Assembly: GCA_001466705.2 (NCBI GenBank)
Contig: LATX02000176.1
Span: forward strand, 1-64,000
DNA from: Moniliophthora roreri
Lineage: Eukaryota; Basidiomycota; Agaricomycetes; Agaricales; Marasmiaceae
Direction of reading: 5' to 3'
DNA: 64,000 nt
Shown: positions 32,777 to 47,682 of the stretch, piece by piece
Numbering within the stretch: position 1 is the first letter of the stretch
How the letters are laid out: each line of letters starts with the position of its first letter
The notes under the pieces: generated by a model
Told to the model about the DNA's origin: nothing
The model's database searches: none
What the model saw: only the letters and a program-made list of their open reading frames with translations
Position numbers and translations under genes: made by a program

Positions 32777-35149
32777 CTAAGTGATGGTAGAGCGACAGAG
32801 TCGGTCAGGAATCCGAGAGATTCGGGGACGATACCGAGAGTGATCTCGCGTTCTTGAGTAAGAATCTTGCAATGTAACTTGGCTTTGATGAGTGAAAGGC
32901 AGACCAATATTTGTGTCTCTGCAAAGACAGTCAGTGAAGAGAAGGACTGACGGTTCATGTCTGCTTACCTTGGGCGATCAAGGGTATTATGGACAGGCTT
33001 CATCGTGACATATCTGCGTGCCGAGAGGAAGAAGAGCAAGAGGCTCTGCGAGAAAAGCTTAGCTTTACAACAGCTAGTAGGCAAGGGAACTCACTGTAGC
33101 CATCGAGACGCTGTGCCTCAACAACCAGAACACAACAGTCCATGCCACATCGAAGATGCGATAAACCGGTGAGCGAGAGTATTCGAGTATTGTGGCAGTG
33201 TCCACTAGGATAGGTCAATCTAATGATCTGTTAATTGCGACGACGACAAACCCCGTAGAACTAGCGAGGACATCGTCAGTAGAGCTTCTTTCCACCAATG
33301 CGGCGGGCTGTACAAGCCGGAAGTGTCCGTTAGTGTCTGTTTCAGCAGGACCACCGAGTTATTCAGAGTATCGAAATGATGTTGCGCCTGCGAAGATATC
33401 CGATATATTTGATTATCGAGACTATGGGCAGATTGGGATAATTGTAAGTGAGCGTCATATAAGTCGATTGTGTAATTCTTCATGTTGTGTAATTCCAAAG
33501 TGGTCTGAGTCGCCAGATGAGATAATTGTGTGAAAGACTTAAACAGACCAGGCGTCAGTGATGATATCCCAGGAGTATGGGTAATAGCTACCTCTTGCAT
33601 GGACCAGAAATCATTTTGCAGGTACTTCCATCGTTTTTCTGCAGCGATCTATACCGAGCAAAAAGGACTATCAGTCAGAACGTGATATTGATGAAAGAGA
33701 GTCAAACCAAGGCTTCAAAAACGACTTGGTATTGATTATGTGCATCAGTGAAGAGTGTCCCTAATCGAAGCTTGAGGCTTTCTTCTTGATGGGACAAGAC
33801 GTTTTGCATTGAAATGGCATACTATAAAAGAGCTGAGGTTCTGAGGAGTGTAGGAAGTCCAATTCGACTCACGTCGTTCGCAAGGACGCCCAATGTATCA
33901 GCTGTCTGTGTCCAACGTCAGCCACCGTATTCACCGTAAAAATCTACTTACATATTTGATTGAGAGGGACCCATCATGTTCGAATTGTTTAAGAAGATCA
34001 GATATCGCGGTAGAGATTCTTTCGATCATCTTTGAGTCTTTCCGGTAAGTTTGGGATGATTGTATTGGCTGACGTGGCTTACGCTGCTAGACTGTCCTTC
34101 GAGGCGATTTCGGGCGGCAAGCGAGCGATCTTCAATCTGCTGAGAAACATCGCGCATATACGTGGTGATATTGATCAGCTCCTACATAAACCGTGGAATG
34201 AGCATCTCGAGATAACAGATCGACGTAAGATGACTCACCGTTAAGCCATTCATCCAAGCTTCTACATAGCGTCCTTTCTCTTTCTCCTGTTCATGTACTA
34301 GTCTGACGAAGGCCAGTTTCTCGAGTGTGATATTGTGATAAATGTTTCTTGCGACATCTATTATTATCGAGCGAAGCTGCCGTTAGTCAACATCAAGCCG
34401 ATAAGGATCATACATGCCAATATCGTTCCAGCGTTGAAATGTGAAGCACAACTGAGCTGTACATCAATCGTTAGCTCAGGATCGACCATGGGGACGGGCA
34501 TTCGCACGTATTTCACGAAGATAGCCTGAATAGCTCGACCAGAATTGCGCGCTTCGCGACAAAGCACTGCATACAAACTGTATTTAGTACACAGAAAGGC
34601 GGCACGAATTGATCTCTGACCTTACACATTCTCCCTGGAGATCCGGGTTTATGGCTTCCAACAATGAGTGTTGATTGATAGAAAAGGAGGAGCATTCTAA
34701 TGGAATCGAATGATGCTTCGCGGTCGCAAGCTCGCATAGTGTCATCGATATTGCCGCTATACAGATGACACTGAGATGATGTTTACTGATCGTGGAAGTA
34801 GCGGTCGCACCTTTCACCCGTTCCTGCTCATCCATGTCTAGGTGTTCGCATCTCAAACGTATCATGTCTGCCACGCTACGAAAACAGTCTGATCTTCGAG
34901 TATACTCCACCAGCGCGTCTTTGACATCCAATCAGCATTTTGAGAGTCCAAAAGCGCCAAGAATAAGAACCTCTTTTCAGGAGAAGAAAGCTGATTTCGT
35001 TTTCATGAGATGATGGATCTAGTGGATACTCTGATGATCAATGGAGCAGGGAGCCTAGATATATCTGACATACCTCCCAGAGAGTTATGGATTGCAGTAC
35101 AGCATTTAAAAAAGAAGAGCAAGACTAGGGAAGCAAAAGAGAATGGCAT
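32777..35149 (-). CDS. KAR5: KAR5/Tht1-like nuclear fusion protein
   Basis: My model has about 16 small exons, all in phase, from ATG at 35149 to TAG at 32779-32777. A signal peptide (MPFSFASLVLLFFFKCCTA) is followed by the Cys-containing Tht1/KAR5 region: YTRRSDCFRSVADMIRLRC, AAISMTLCELATAKHHSIPL, SALSRSAQFWSSYSGYLREI, PQLCFTFQRWNDI, NIYHNITLEKLAFVRLV. A long helical, coiled-coil-like part then leads to a C-terminal hydrophobic segment (VAWTVVFWLLRHSVSMA, SLLLFFLSA). Proteins of this family sit in the ER/nuclear envelope and are needed for nuclear membrane fusion in mating; in dikaryotic fungi this would be relevant to karyogamy. One intron (34417-34358) uses a GC donor. The exact first two exon borders are the least certain. 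Confidence 0.8.
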
Positions 35150-35327
35150 GGTATGGAATAGTCGTCAAGAGTTGGAAGCAAACAGACGCTGGTGGGACTG
35201 ATTTTTTGTGCACGGACCATCGGTAAACACTGCAGCTCAGCGCTCAGCTCTCAGCTCCCACAAATTGGCTCAGCTCGCATCTGTCCCCGTCGGCCACGCA
35301 TCGCCCTCCAAGTTCATCAGAAGAACT

Positions 35328-36338
35328 ATGATTGTCGTCTATCACCTGGACAATTCTCGTTCTCAGCGCATTTTATGGTTATTGGTAAGAATCGAGGCTT
35401 GAAGTTGATGGTGTTTCACTTCATCATTCTATGATAGGAAGAGCTTTGCGTTCCGTACGAAATCAAGAAATATGAACGAACACCCAACGGGCTTGCACCC
35501 CCCGAGCTACTCAAAGTCTACCCTCTCGGAAAGTCGCCAGTAATTACAGACGGAGACCTTACCCTGGCGGAAAGTGGGGCGATTGTTGGTGAGTCCTTTG
35601 ACATCATACAGCCGTTCAGAATGACAACATCACGCCCATGAAATGACAGAATACTTGATCAAGAAATATGGCGAAGGCAAATTCACACCCCCTGAAAAAG
35701 GAGAAATAGACAACTTGTACTGTCAGCGCCTGGTTATATTCTTTGGTGCCTCGTTCGTTCTGACTTCTCCAACTTCCCCGCAGTCACCCACTATGCAGAG
35801 GGATCAATTATGCCCACCTTTGTCATGAAGCTGATCTTTACTATGATTCCGCAAAAGTCTCCCTGGATTCTTCGTTGGCTTTTGAGAATCGTATTCGACA
35901 AGATAGAGTCAACCATGCTTGCTCCAGAACTCAAGAAGCATAGCGATTTGGTGAGCCAGTCCAGCTTCACATCACGGTGAAGACTTAGGTAATCTGCAAG
36001 ATGGAATCACACTTAAGCAAGAAGGAATGGTTGGCTGGCGGAAATGGACCTACCTCGGCTGACTTCTTGATGAGCATGCCAGCTGAAATTCTAGAACTTA
36101 CAAAACTCGCCGGCCCCAGTACAGTAGCCTACGTCCGTAGGATTCACAAGAGGTGTGTCTAAATCTAAATTGATTAGTCTGCGCTAACAATTGTACTGAA
36201 AACCCATTTGTTCTGTTTTAGACCGGCGTATAGAACTGTAAGTTTCGTTCACAGATTTGTATTAAATCCATTTTTAGACTCTGGAATTATTATTAGGCGC
36301 TTCAAAAGGGCGGAGAATATGCGTATGCCAAATCGTGA
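35328..36338 (+). CDS. Glutathione S-transferase, GTT1-like
   Basis: Seven exons: 35328-35384, 35438-35588, 35650-35721, 35784-35950, 36001-36152, 36222-36237 and 36297-36338, coding for 218 aa, all in phase. The N-terminal thioredoxin fold shows MIVVYHLDNSRSQRILWLL, GKSPVITDGDLTLAESGAIV (the glutathione-binding E-S motif) and EYLIKKYG. The helical C-domain shows HYAEGSIMPTFVMKLIFTMI and GPTSADFLMSMPAEI. It conjugates glutathione to electrophiles. The hydrophobic C-domain helix resembles yeast Gtt1, which is ER-associated. A 16-nt exon (36222-36237) is needed to keep the frame. The promoter is shared, divergently, with the KAR5-like gene (178 bp apart). Confidence 0.9.
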
Positions 36339-36615
36339 AGACTGATACGTCTGTTGTAACCAATACAGTGCAGTGTACATTACAGCCACGAGGATTATGC
36401 GATACTAAAATACTTTGTGCGTCTTCTAGAATGTTACAAAAGATGGCTACGCTACAAGATTGCTGGATCGGTGAGAAGCATTAGGAACAATGTACAGTAA
36501 TATATGTGATCGTGGGTTGCAACAAAGCGAATGATTATTGGAAATGAATGAATAATTTAGGATGCGGGGGTATTGTCTATCAGTCGAAGTTTTCGGTCCG
36601 TCCATTGGATCGTTC

Positions 36616-37877
36616 CTACCGTTGTCGCTCACTCCGTGAGCGCCTAACCCCAGAACCAAGCTCCTGCTCCCATCGTGTGTGACCTTCTCCAGATACCCAT
36701 TCGCCAGTTCGGCGATCACGCTCGAAGTCTCCATCCTGATAACCATAACGGCTCTGTAGCAGCTTCAATAGTGGATTGCGCAACGCAGGATCCATGCGCA
36801 CGTTATCTCCTGGAAGGTAACTGCCAACTCCATTTCGCGAAAGACTCTCTTCAAAGAGGGCTTCCTCGTATGTGCAGCCGCAGTTGAGATAACCTTCAGG
36901 TGCCATCCGGGGAGGGTAGGCGCGTCGCTCACGGCGGGTGTCATGCCATGCACAGAGAGCGTTGCCAGCTCTGTTTGGTGCGCAGAACAGGCGCTTCCGC
37001 GCTTCCGTGCGTGCCACCCAAGATGCCTGAAAAGATGCGCTGGACGGCGGTGTGATCCCCGCTGATCCCGGCGGGGTATGGCTAAGCCGCAATTCGAGCT
37101 GTCTGATTCGCTCCTTGTCTTGTCGATTGATTTCCTCGAGCTCGCGCAACCTGAATTGCAGGGACTGTACATCATCATGGGCGCTCCCTTCCGGAGATGA
37201 TGTGCTATAGGTCGACGGAGAAGACATCTGAGGATACCGTGAAGATGCAGGCGTAGTGTATGGGTCATAATACGCCTGCGACCTAGAGTCCTGGGCAATA
37301 CTGTCGTGGCCTTCATAAGGGGCACCTGATGGAGATGAAAAAGAGACGTTTCCCGAAACGCCAGGATACAGATCGGTATGTGATGTATGTTGTGTCTGGG
37401 ACCAATCCATCATGCCAGGGCTGTACGACGTCTTGTATGATACCAATCAGTCTGGAACAGATAGCAAAACGACAAAATGTTACTTACAGTCGAGAATGTA
37501 GGGTCTGACAACCCACTATTGTACATGGGTTGATCACCGTCCGAGGACCGTCTGTCAACTGCTCTGCTATGGTTGCCTCTTGAGCTAGAGTACGTATAGG
37601 GAGAGCCGGACATTATGCTTAGGTCGTCTGTACGAGACGTAACGTCGCGCGGAATTGGATAAGGACGAACGCGTTGGGAAAGACCAGAAATCGGGGATCG
37701 TCGCCGGCGGGCTGGTGCAGACGAAGGAGTGACGTTTGCAGGCGACTGCCCGATGTAAGGTGAAGAAGGAGGGGATAATAGAGAGGAGTGATCCATATGG
37801 GCTTCGACTTTAATATCCACTGCGTCAGTGGGCTCAGCATAGCGGAGCCACTGGTCGAAGTGTTGGTAATCGGGCAT
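36616..37877 (-). CDS. Conserved fungal protein of unknown function with a coiled coil
   Basis: Two exons, 37877-37488 and 37431-36616, coding for 401 aa with a phase-0 intron of 56 nt. The first half is Ser/Pro/Tyr-rich and disordered. About residues 210-250 form a short coiled coil (LQFRLRELEEINRQDKERI, RQLELRL). The C-terminal block is compact and looks conserved: KRLFCAPNRAGNALCAWHD, RRERRAYPPRMAPEGYLNCG, CTYEEALFEESLSRNGVGSY and RNPLLKLLQSRYGYQDGDFE. Conserved Cys and His residues hint at metal binding, but no known zinc motif fits. I do not know its role; a nuclear or regulatory protein is a guess. Confidence 0.8.
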
Positions 37878-39469
37878 GGTACCAGGCAGTGCAGATCACC
37901 AATGGGAAATGGGGAGATGGGGGCTCAGGAAAGCAAACTTGGGAGATTTTAATGTCTCGCCAATAGATGGCGTCAAGATGGAAGCGTGCTCTAGATCAGC
38001 AGTCAAGGTAGCGAGGGCGATGGGAGACTTGACAACATCCAACTTTTGAGAAAGGCCTCCACAACAGGCTGTACACGGAAAGATCATCATGGAATACACA
38101 GACGCACGCTACGCGAACACTTCTGAGGGATTGATGGTGATCAGTTAAGTCGGTGCAGTACCATATACGTGGAATGATTGATCTCCATCGCAGAATGGTC
38201 TAAACAGAACATAGAGAGCAAACGTCAGTAAACACAGCATAGAATATCCATCATCGACTTACAATAGTTTCCGAAAATTATTGAGGAACACGGACCTTAG
38301 TGAAAAAGCCCTGGATCAGGTTGCCTGGTGGGGCAAAGATATCTTATCCTCGACGGGTTTATCTTCGTGAGGTAATATGGGCTGTCCATCGAAACTCAAC
38401 TAGAGTCCAGGATAATTCGTTGCCATACACACTTTATATCCTAGAGTAGCAGTCTTTGTTCGACATCTAATCGTTAGAGCCTTTGCTATGAAACGCTTCC
38501 GAGCCGGGATGAAAAGCGCCGAAAGTGCCCTGATTCTCGGCCATCACTTTCCCGCCAAGTGGACAAATTTGAATGAGGTATTCGAGGACAAAGCCGAAGT
38601 CATCTAAATATGTATGGTTGGTGGCAAGTTGGTGGGACCGACTTCCATCTAGGCACAGAGGATTGAACGTGAACGGCGCTCCAACTTGATAACGGCTGCT
38701 TGCCCTTTTCCCTCTGCATCATGGCGGCACTCAAGATGAAACAAGGGTAAAGATTCAAAATGGGCTGGCTCAAGTCGTATGTATTGTTGCAGGGTGGCGT
38801 ATTGACGTTGGATATGCATTCAACTGACTACAAATGATTCACTGCATATTCAGCCTGCTGGGGAGAACGACACACCACTATCAACCTTGGCGTCGTGATT
38901 ATAGCGCTGTATTTCATTCCAAGGTTTTCCTAAAGGAATAAGGAGGCTGAAAAATTTTCCGTGAAACTCTGGATTCATTTGAAGGATGGTAACTACCTCG
39001 CGTCTCCCGGAAAATTTACGACACCATCATCACCGACGTCCACCATCCTCGTTATTTCAGCCGCGGGCCTTCCTTCACAGCTGAGAATGTGAGCCAGCTT
39101 ATGATGAGCCAAAGCCGTTCGACCTACATCCGAAATAGGCGCGAGATGGGAAAACACCGGATGGTAGGTTTGCCCTCGGGTGAAGCTTCAGCATCGCATG
39201 AATACTGCATGATTTCTGAGATACGGCATTTTGAATGCAATTCAGATTTGCTCGATAGGCCGTCCAAGGACATCTGAAATGGAGGTGACGCTGGGCTGCG
39301 ATGGCGAATCTGTGGTGGTACTCAACTTGGAGCAGGACACGTTCAAACTCGAGCCCACGTTCCGGAGTTCCTTATGGCGTGGGTACCTACACGTGTGCAA
39401 TCATAAAACCAAATTTTCCGTATATCGCCCCATCTCTCTTTCTTCCACCTCCTTCATCTCGCATTCGAA
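37878..39469. other. Long divergent intergenic region
   Basis: 1.6 kb between two divergently transcribed genes. No coding recognised. C/T-rich stretches before 39470 fit the core promoter of the SAH hydrolase gene. Confidence 0.5.
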
Positions 39470-41365
<1,896 letters not shown>

Positions 41366-42078
41366 ATGGCGGTTTGCCATTACATCTATGCTGATGGCCT
41401 CAACGAGCCCTCGCCACTGTAATATTCTTGGAAAAGGGAGCTTCAACGTCCTCGATTCGTACTCGACGTGCTGAGTGTTCCGTATTATTTATCCTTCAAC
41501 GGCAGGGTGGGAAGGTATTCCCGGGGGGGGCAGAGGAGTGACTCCAAGGGAGTCGGTGCTGGTGTCGAAGTCGTGGATGGACAGATTTGTGTATTGTTAG
41601 ATATGATCATAGAAGGCCTCAACGAGCCTTGGCTAGACACATAGTAACGAAAACACTGCAATGTAGTTTTATTCATCATCATCAGAACGTCGGTAGGATT
41701 CTAATTCTCTGCCAAGGCCAAGCCCGGGAAACTCCCTTCAACCAACATGATCTCCAGGGTCAGGGCGTCTCCACTGCCCAACGACCATCTCCACAACGTC
41801 GGTGCAGTGGATACCTCGATACACCCTCACCACAATTAGTATTCGATCCGGGTCACCGTAAATAAATCAATGGAATTCTATTCTTATCTCACAGCCATTT
41901 TTGACGTCTGCCAGCACCCGTTGGTAGCAGAGACTGGTTCTTTCTGTCACCTAGCAACTTGCTGGTAAAGACAGTGCTTTCCGTTTTTCTCGCAACCAGA
42001 TTTCGCATTCCAGATAGAATTTCTGCTGGACTTCAAGCTTCAAGGCTTGTACAATCGGAGAGGCGATACCAAGCAATC
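41366..42078. other. Intergenic
   Basis: About 710 bp between the SAH hydrolase stop and the next ATG. No coding seen; it includes a G-run near 41522. Confidence 0.5.
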
Positions 42079-43937
42079 ATGTCGAATGAATCCGGCGCAA
42101 TTTCCACCCTTGGACCAATCGATCCCACTTCTGTCAATCAAGGAGATGGAGAGAAAGAGAAGGCAGCGCCATGGGTAGTCAGGAAACTTGTCGGTGTGCG
42201 TAGAATCCCCTATTTTCTACTTATCACTGTATCACTGACTGATTGCCCGACCTAGTCGATGACGGGAAGAATCGTCATGTCCTCGTACGAATCTCTCAGA
42301 GCAACCGGAACCAGCGTTATTTGCCTTTCACCGGTGAATGGGATGTCCAACTTCACTTCCCTCTGACCTGACTATTCAAAGTGGGGAGATTCGTCTCCTC
42401 TTACTTTGCCATGCATTCGTTTTAGGGATATTGCGGTTCACACGGTCATAGTAGCAACGGTATAATGTTTCTCGCCTCTATCTCAGGAGTCTCATAAAAA
42501 GTTTCTTAGGGTGGATTCGCAGCAGTCGCATCTCCGGTCATGGGGCCGGTTTCTGACCTAGTGGTTTCTTCTTTCGGTGATACAATTCTTGTAGAACTCG
42601 GGCTACACGCGGGCTTTGATGTGACCACCAAAGTTGCGAATGATCTTCTACTGGAGCATCCGTTGAAACATGTAATTCCTATCCATTCTAGCCGATTGGA
42701 GACGACGCATGTTAAAGTATTGATAATCACCTTAAAATTCAAAGCCACCGTAGAGGATGCAAAACTGGGGTTCTATCGAAGTAGTGTCCACAAGTCAGTG
42801 TCACGGAAATCGTGGTATCGCAACACTAGTTTCTGATCTCCGTCTTGCACTAGAAATTCCGATCTGTTCTCTGCCGTTAAGGATTATCTGGCGGTGGAAA
42901 AAGGATGGTTTTCCCCGTATCTCTTCGCCAGTGCTAGAAGACCCATCATACCGCGATCAATGAAGGCAGACGTTGTGTTCTGCCACGGCCCGTTCCTACA
43001 AGGTGCGATTGTAAGCCGATCATTGCCTCATCACTTATTCACTATCTACCGGTATTCGAATGCCTCCGGCTGCACAGGCGATTACAGAATAGGCGAAACA
43101 CTTTTGAATGAATCAGCTTCGGTTATTTCACTTTGTATACCCTCTGCACCGCCAGCTTCCGCCGATTCTACTTCCACTGGTACATCAGCCCACCCGGAGG
43201 TCGCTTCCCCTGAAGACCATGCGCCTTCTAGGTTCAGCTTTGACAACATCAAAGAGAATTTGAGGATACCTGCTCTCACCAATCGTTTCATTCGCTCTCG
43301 AACATCATCGCCATTACCCGCTGATGTCAAAGATCCTCATACCCCTCACTTATTGGGATCTGGATCTGAATTCATGCCGACACCAGCACTGACTCCCCTT
43401 CCTCCGCCCCCCAAGCCGAGGAGAATGGTGATTGTGGTGTTGGGGATAAAGCCCCACCGAAAACTCTGGACTACTTCTGCTCGACCCGAGGAGAGTGTCA
43501 TTCAATATATTCTACTCAATGGGTGTCCAGCGGTCGTCGTACCCGTGAAAGTGGGTGCCCCGCTCGTAGCGTGGGATGCATTGACTCTGGAGAAGATTTG
43601 GACGGACCTGGAATTACCTCCAGGTGTAACCTCTGCCGATGAAGTTCCCAAGAGCAAGAATGGCAAGTTCGAGGGGATGATCGATGTGCTGTGCGAGTTC
43701 CTCGAGCTCTGCATTGATTGGGACAGAATCGCTATAAGTGGTACAGGCGGGGAGAACAGCGGAACAGCACCTGAAGCTGCCATGGTTATCAGTATCACGG
43801 AGGAAGGAAAACGGAAGGCAGTGAGATCTGCATTGACACTGTTGATTGCTGGAGCGGTAAGGAGTCGAGATAGTAAGGAAGCTAGGAAAGAACTGGATCC
43901 GGAACGAAGTGGGATTGCCATGTGGAGAATACCTTAG
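42079..43937 (+). CDS. Uncharacterised multi-exon protein
   Basis: Starts MSNESGAISTLGPIDPTSVN, with a donor after KLV/KLVG (about 42194-42198) and an acceptor near 42255. Later exons include GPVSDLVVSSFGDTILVELG and GFDVTTKVANDLLLEHP (about 42541-42665). A long final exon, open from about 43080 to 43937, carries a Pro/Ser-rich stretch and a compact C-terminus: RRMVIVVLGIKPHRKLW, YILLNGCPAVVVPVKVGAPL, LEKIWTDLELPPGV, MIDVLCEFLELCIDWDRIA. I cannot settle the middle exons and do not recognise a family. The clean C-terminal frame suggests a real gene. Confidence 0.5.
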
Positions 43938-44274
43938 ACCTTAGCAGTTTACCGCAAGGATTTTTGTATTTGTGAATTAGTAGTCCGGTATTCCGATTTT
44001 CAATTATGGGGCTTGATCATTTCAATAGAGTAAAGGACACGAGTAATTCCATCTATAATAAATGTGCGCTTTCACTACAGTTATGAAGTCTAAGAGAAAA
44101 ATTTCCATCCAACGAGCTATTTCGATGTACTGTATGTTCCTCTTTTCAAACCGGCACATAGCTCTTGCATCGTACCCTGTAAGCAGTACAAGAAATGGGA
44201 TTTTTGGTGGGGCAATCAATAGATACGAGGCATAAACTACATATTCAATCCTACGACCGAGGAGAGCAGAACTA
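43938..44274. other. Shared 3' region of convergent genes
   Basis: 337 bp between the stops of the uncharacterised + gene and the minus-strand nucleoporin gene. No coding seen. Confidence 0.5.
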
Positions 44275-47200
44275 CTACGCGTGAACTGATATACTTTTCA
44301 TAAACCTGGCTGAAGCTGATGTCCTTAGATGTTGCAGTTTCGTAGCATCGTCCATCAAGTTCAATTGTAATTCCGCTAGCTGATGAAGCTGACCCTGTAA
44401 CAACACGTTAGCAGGATACAAATAAGAAAAACACAATATTATTAAAATAACTCACCCCTCCGGCCGCATCCAAAACTCCCGCAGCCCGATCTCTCACCTT
44501 GACCAACTCACTGATCATCTCATTTAACGCAACGGCGTGTCGGCCTCCGTCCACCTTGGCATTCCGGTTGAAGATGTCGGGGAGTATGGAGATCATCTTA
44601 GGTATAGCTTGAGCAAGACGTTCAATCTCGGACATGTGCACGGCATCAGGAACAGCACCAGCTTCTGCGGAAAGTTCGTCTAGGAGCACGGGGAGGCGTG
44701 TGAGGGTGGTGACGTAGTCCAGGAAGAGCTATGCAAGTCATATTAGTGAGGTGTCGGGAATGGGAATTAAAAGAAAGGAACGCACCTTGCCTCTCAGACC
44801 CCAGCCATCAACGCCCTCGGTAGACGTAAAGCGTTCAAAGATATCTTTCAGCATATCCAGGTCCCTTCGTATTACGATATCTGGCGCCAGCTCGAGTACG
44901 GCGATGTTATGTGCGGCGTTGGTGAGGCCAGCTTGGAGATAGAGCTCGTGCGCGTCGTAGAATGCACTTTGGGAGAGGGCCCGGAGAGCCTGGGTAGGTT
45001 GAGCATCAGCAAAGGTGAAACGGATAGGATTCGTGCTCGTACCTTTGCCTCCTGGACCCATTTCATAGGGATCTTCAAGCTTCCTACGAGCCCTCGAGTC
45101 ATCCATTCGTCCAGTTTGTCAGCGGAACGGGATAAAAGGTCTTTGATCGCTTTCTGTCTTCTACGTGGCGTTCATTCTTCAGGTTTGTTCGTTTGCCATA
45201 AGAGAGAAAAACGACATACCCAATACTTCCTTCTATATGCAACAACACAAAGGTAGCCTCTTGTATTAACCCCATTTGTTCAAGTTGTAACGCATAGCTA
45301 TTCGCAAGGAGATCTGCACTGGGACTGTGGCCTTCCACGGATTCAGAATCTTCAGCGTGCCGGACGACACTACGATCGCCAAAATCCCTTGCACGGAGTA
45401 CCCGAGATAAGATGATGTACAGATGCCAGGGTAACGCGAAATCGACTGGAGAGGGACCGAAAGAGTGTGGTCGGAGAAGAGGTGATTGGGAGAGCGAGAG
45501 AGACGGGTTGGAGTGTAGGTGGAGTAAGGAGAAGTGGGCATCGGGAGCTGTTGGAGGTGAAGGAGGCTGCGAGCCGGTTCCGATCGTCGATGTTAATAAG
45601 GATATTGAAACGGGTGATGGAAGACGCCACCGTTCTGAACCTGAACGTTGGGGATTTTCAATGTACCAAGGCACTGGCCGTGCAATGCCTGTATGTCCAC
45701 TCTCGAGCGCCATCGCATTGTAAGCGTCAAATACGTCTTTGATACTAGCGTCTTCGGGTTCAGAGAACCAGAGGAAGACGCCGAATGTGCGTTTCCAGTC
45801 CAGGCCTTTGAGGATATCCACGCCACCGTCCACTTGACCGGCGAGTAGTGTGTATATTCTACGTACGCCTTCGTCAATGAGCGCATCCGCCTTTTCTTCG
45901 GTCCATATACGTAGCTGTTCTTGCAAGTCTTCTTTGAACTCGATGTCGCCACCAGATTGGGAGATGAGTGTGGCGAGTTTGATGTAACCGGCGTCCGATG
46001 CGACTTCACAAGCCCGGGAGATTTGATTCGCTGTAAGGAGAGTGAAAATTTGTGTGAGGGCGGTGGCGGAAGGTGAAGGGTTGCTGATGACAGGTAAAAC
46101 GGTGTCTTCGAGCCACCGAGAGACTCGAGCTTTACGTGTCACTAGACGGATAGCGTTTCGGACGTCTGGTTCTCCTCTGAATTCGATATCCATGTCGTCG
46201 AAAAGGGCTTCGCCGAGTCGGAAGAGGGTAGCTGCGAAGGAGTGCTCGGTAGGCGGGAACAGTGCGACGAAGGACGAGAAGTTGAGAGATGAAGGTGAGG
46301 GTGTAGCAAAGGGAACGCCAGAATCGTCCAGAGTGATGGGTGAGTGGGAGAGGTGGTGTTGGAGGAGTTTGGAGGAGAGTTGGGCGGCCGGGGAATTTAT
46401 GTCAACATCTTGGGGCTCGGATAACAAGGGCACTTTTGTGAGGGAGATTACGGAGGTATTGGATGTTGTTGCAAATCTGCGGGGTTGGGTGTGTAAGTTG
46501 AGTGTGGTTGCGGTGGAAGGAAGACGTACGTGGAACTCCATGGATTGCAGAGTGAACCGAGATGCACCAAAGTACCACTGGGACCCCATCCGACACGGAA
46601 CGATCTGCCAAAGGCAAGACCGGCATCAATGAGACCATCTTCTGCGTCGTTTGCAATAGAAGAGGATGAAGCAACCGCGACACGGGTGTACTTTCGTGAG
46701 GGTCGGTGAACTGGATGTATATCGTCGTATGCAAATGATTTCCGCTATAACAGAGGAAAAAAATGAACATTGGATACGAGACAGAGACATAGATACCGAC
46801 CTCTCTGGATTCTATTCGCAAACTATCACCCTCGGAATCGCGACTGTGTTTTCTGCTGAGCTGCTGGCTTGGAACGCGTAGTATCTTGCGCATTGGTTGA
46901 GGTTGGGTGAGAGCTTTTAAGGCAGCAGCTTCTTCTGGAAGACGAAACAGAGAAGTTTGCATGACGTGCATTCTCTGTGGGTCGACGCCTACATTTCGAG
47001 CGCGAGGAATGAGGGTCGGATCCTTGTTCATACTTGAACGCAGGGCACCCATGTCCTCCTCATCCTCCTCATCCCACTCCTCGTCTCCTTCCTCTTCTTG
47101 TTCAGACTCCCCGTCCGCTCCACGCATCCTTAATTCGTCTTCGTGCATATCCGAGGATATCTCCGACTCCCCGCTCAACGAAGCTTCATCCGACTCGGAT

Positions 47201-47307
47201 ACATCATCTTGTTCGTGAGGTTGAGCAAGAATGGCTTTACGAGGCGGCGTTTGAACTTGTTCGTCCGAGTCATCCGAGTCAGAGACGTAGGCACTAAACT
47301 TGGCCAT
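44275..47307 (-). CDS. NUP96: Nucleoporin Nup96/Nup145C type
   Basis: Seven exons: 47307-46801, 46744-46530, 46476-45220, 45160-45043, 44989-44786, 44728-44456 and 44394-44275, coding for 897 aa, all in phase. An acidic N-terminus (SDSDDSDEQ, then a long Glu/Asp run) is followed by FRVGWGPSGTLVHLGSLCNP, a hallmark of the Nup96 N-region, and the alpha-solenoid: VSRWLEDTVLPVI, LLTANQISRACEVASDAGY, IKLATLISQSGGD, IYTLLAGQVDGG, LDWKRTFGVFLWF. It would be a scaffold member of the Y (Nup84) complex in the nuclear pore. In many eukaryotes Nup96 is the C-terminal half of a Nup98-Nup96 precursor; here no GLFG part or autocleavage site precedes it, so it appears to be a separate gene. Confidence 0.88.
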
Positions 47308-47682
47308 TATTGGGACGTTTTGAAACGGAGGTCTGGGAGCCTGGAGAATTCGGGCAGAGGAACAAGATGGAACGAAGCGATGATGCTCCTCTTCAACCCA
47401 CTTTACTTTGTTATGCTTCTGGGTATGGCGAGTGCTGCGTGAGTGTTCAATACTACTCTTGACATCTTCCTGGGAAAAGGCTTTGCGTCACGTGCCATCT
47501 CCAAAATGTTTGAATGGCCCAAGTTCTCATCCCTGGCGAGGGTATCTGTTTTGGTGTCAGACGAACGGCACAACTTACTTGTTCCGACCTTCTGGGGCTT
47601 ATAGATAATATACTACCTAGCACTCTAAGCACCTTTGATCTTTTCAATCCTCATCCTTTATCAACACTGTTTGAAGGAGAAG
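47308..47682. other. Upstream region of the nucleoporin gene
   Basis: 375 bp, probably a bidirectional promoter region. No clear box motif identified. Confidence 0.4.

Noticed and set aside
46042..46632. 196-codon + strand open frame inside the nucleoporin gene
   Set aside because: Antisense shadow of the alpha-solenoid coding sequence.
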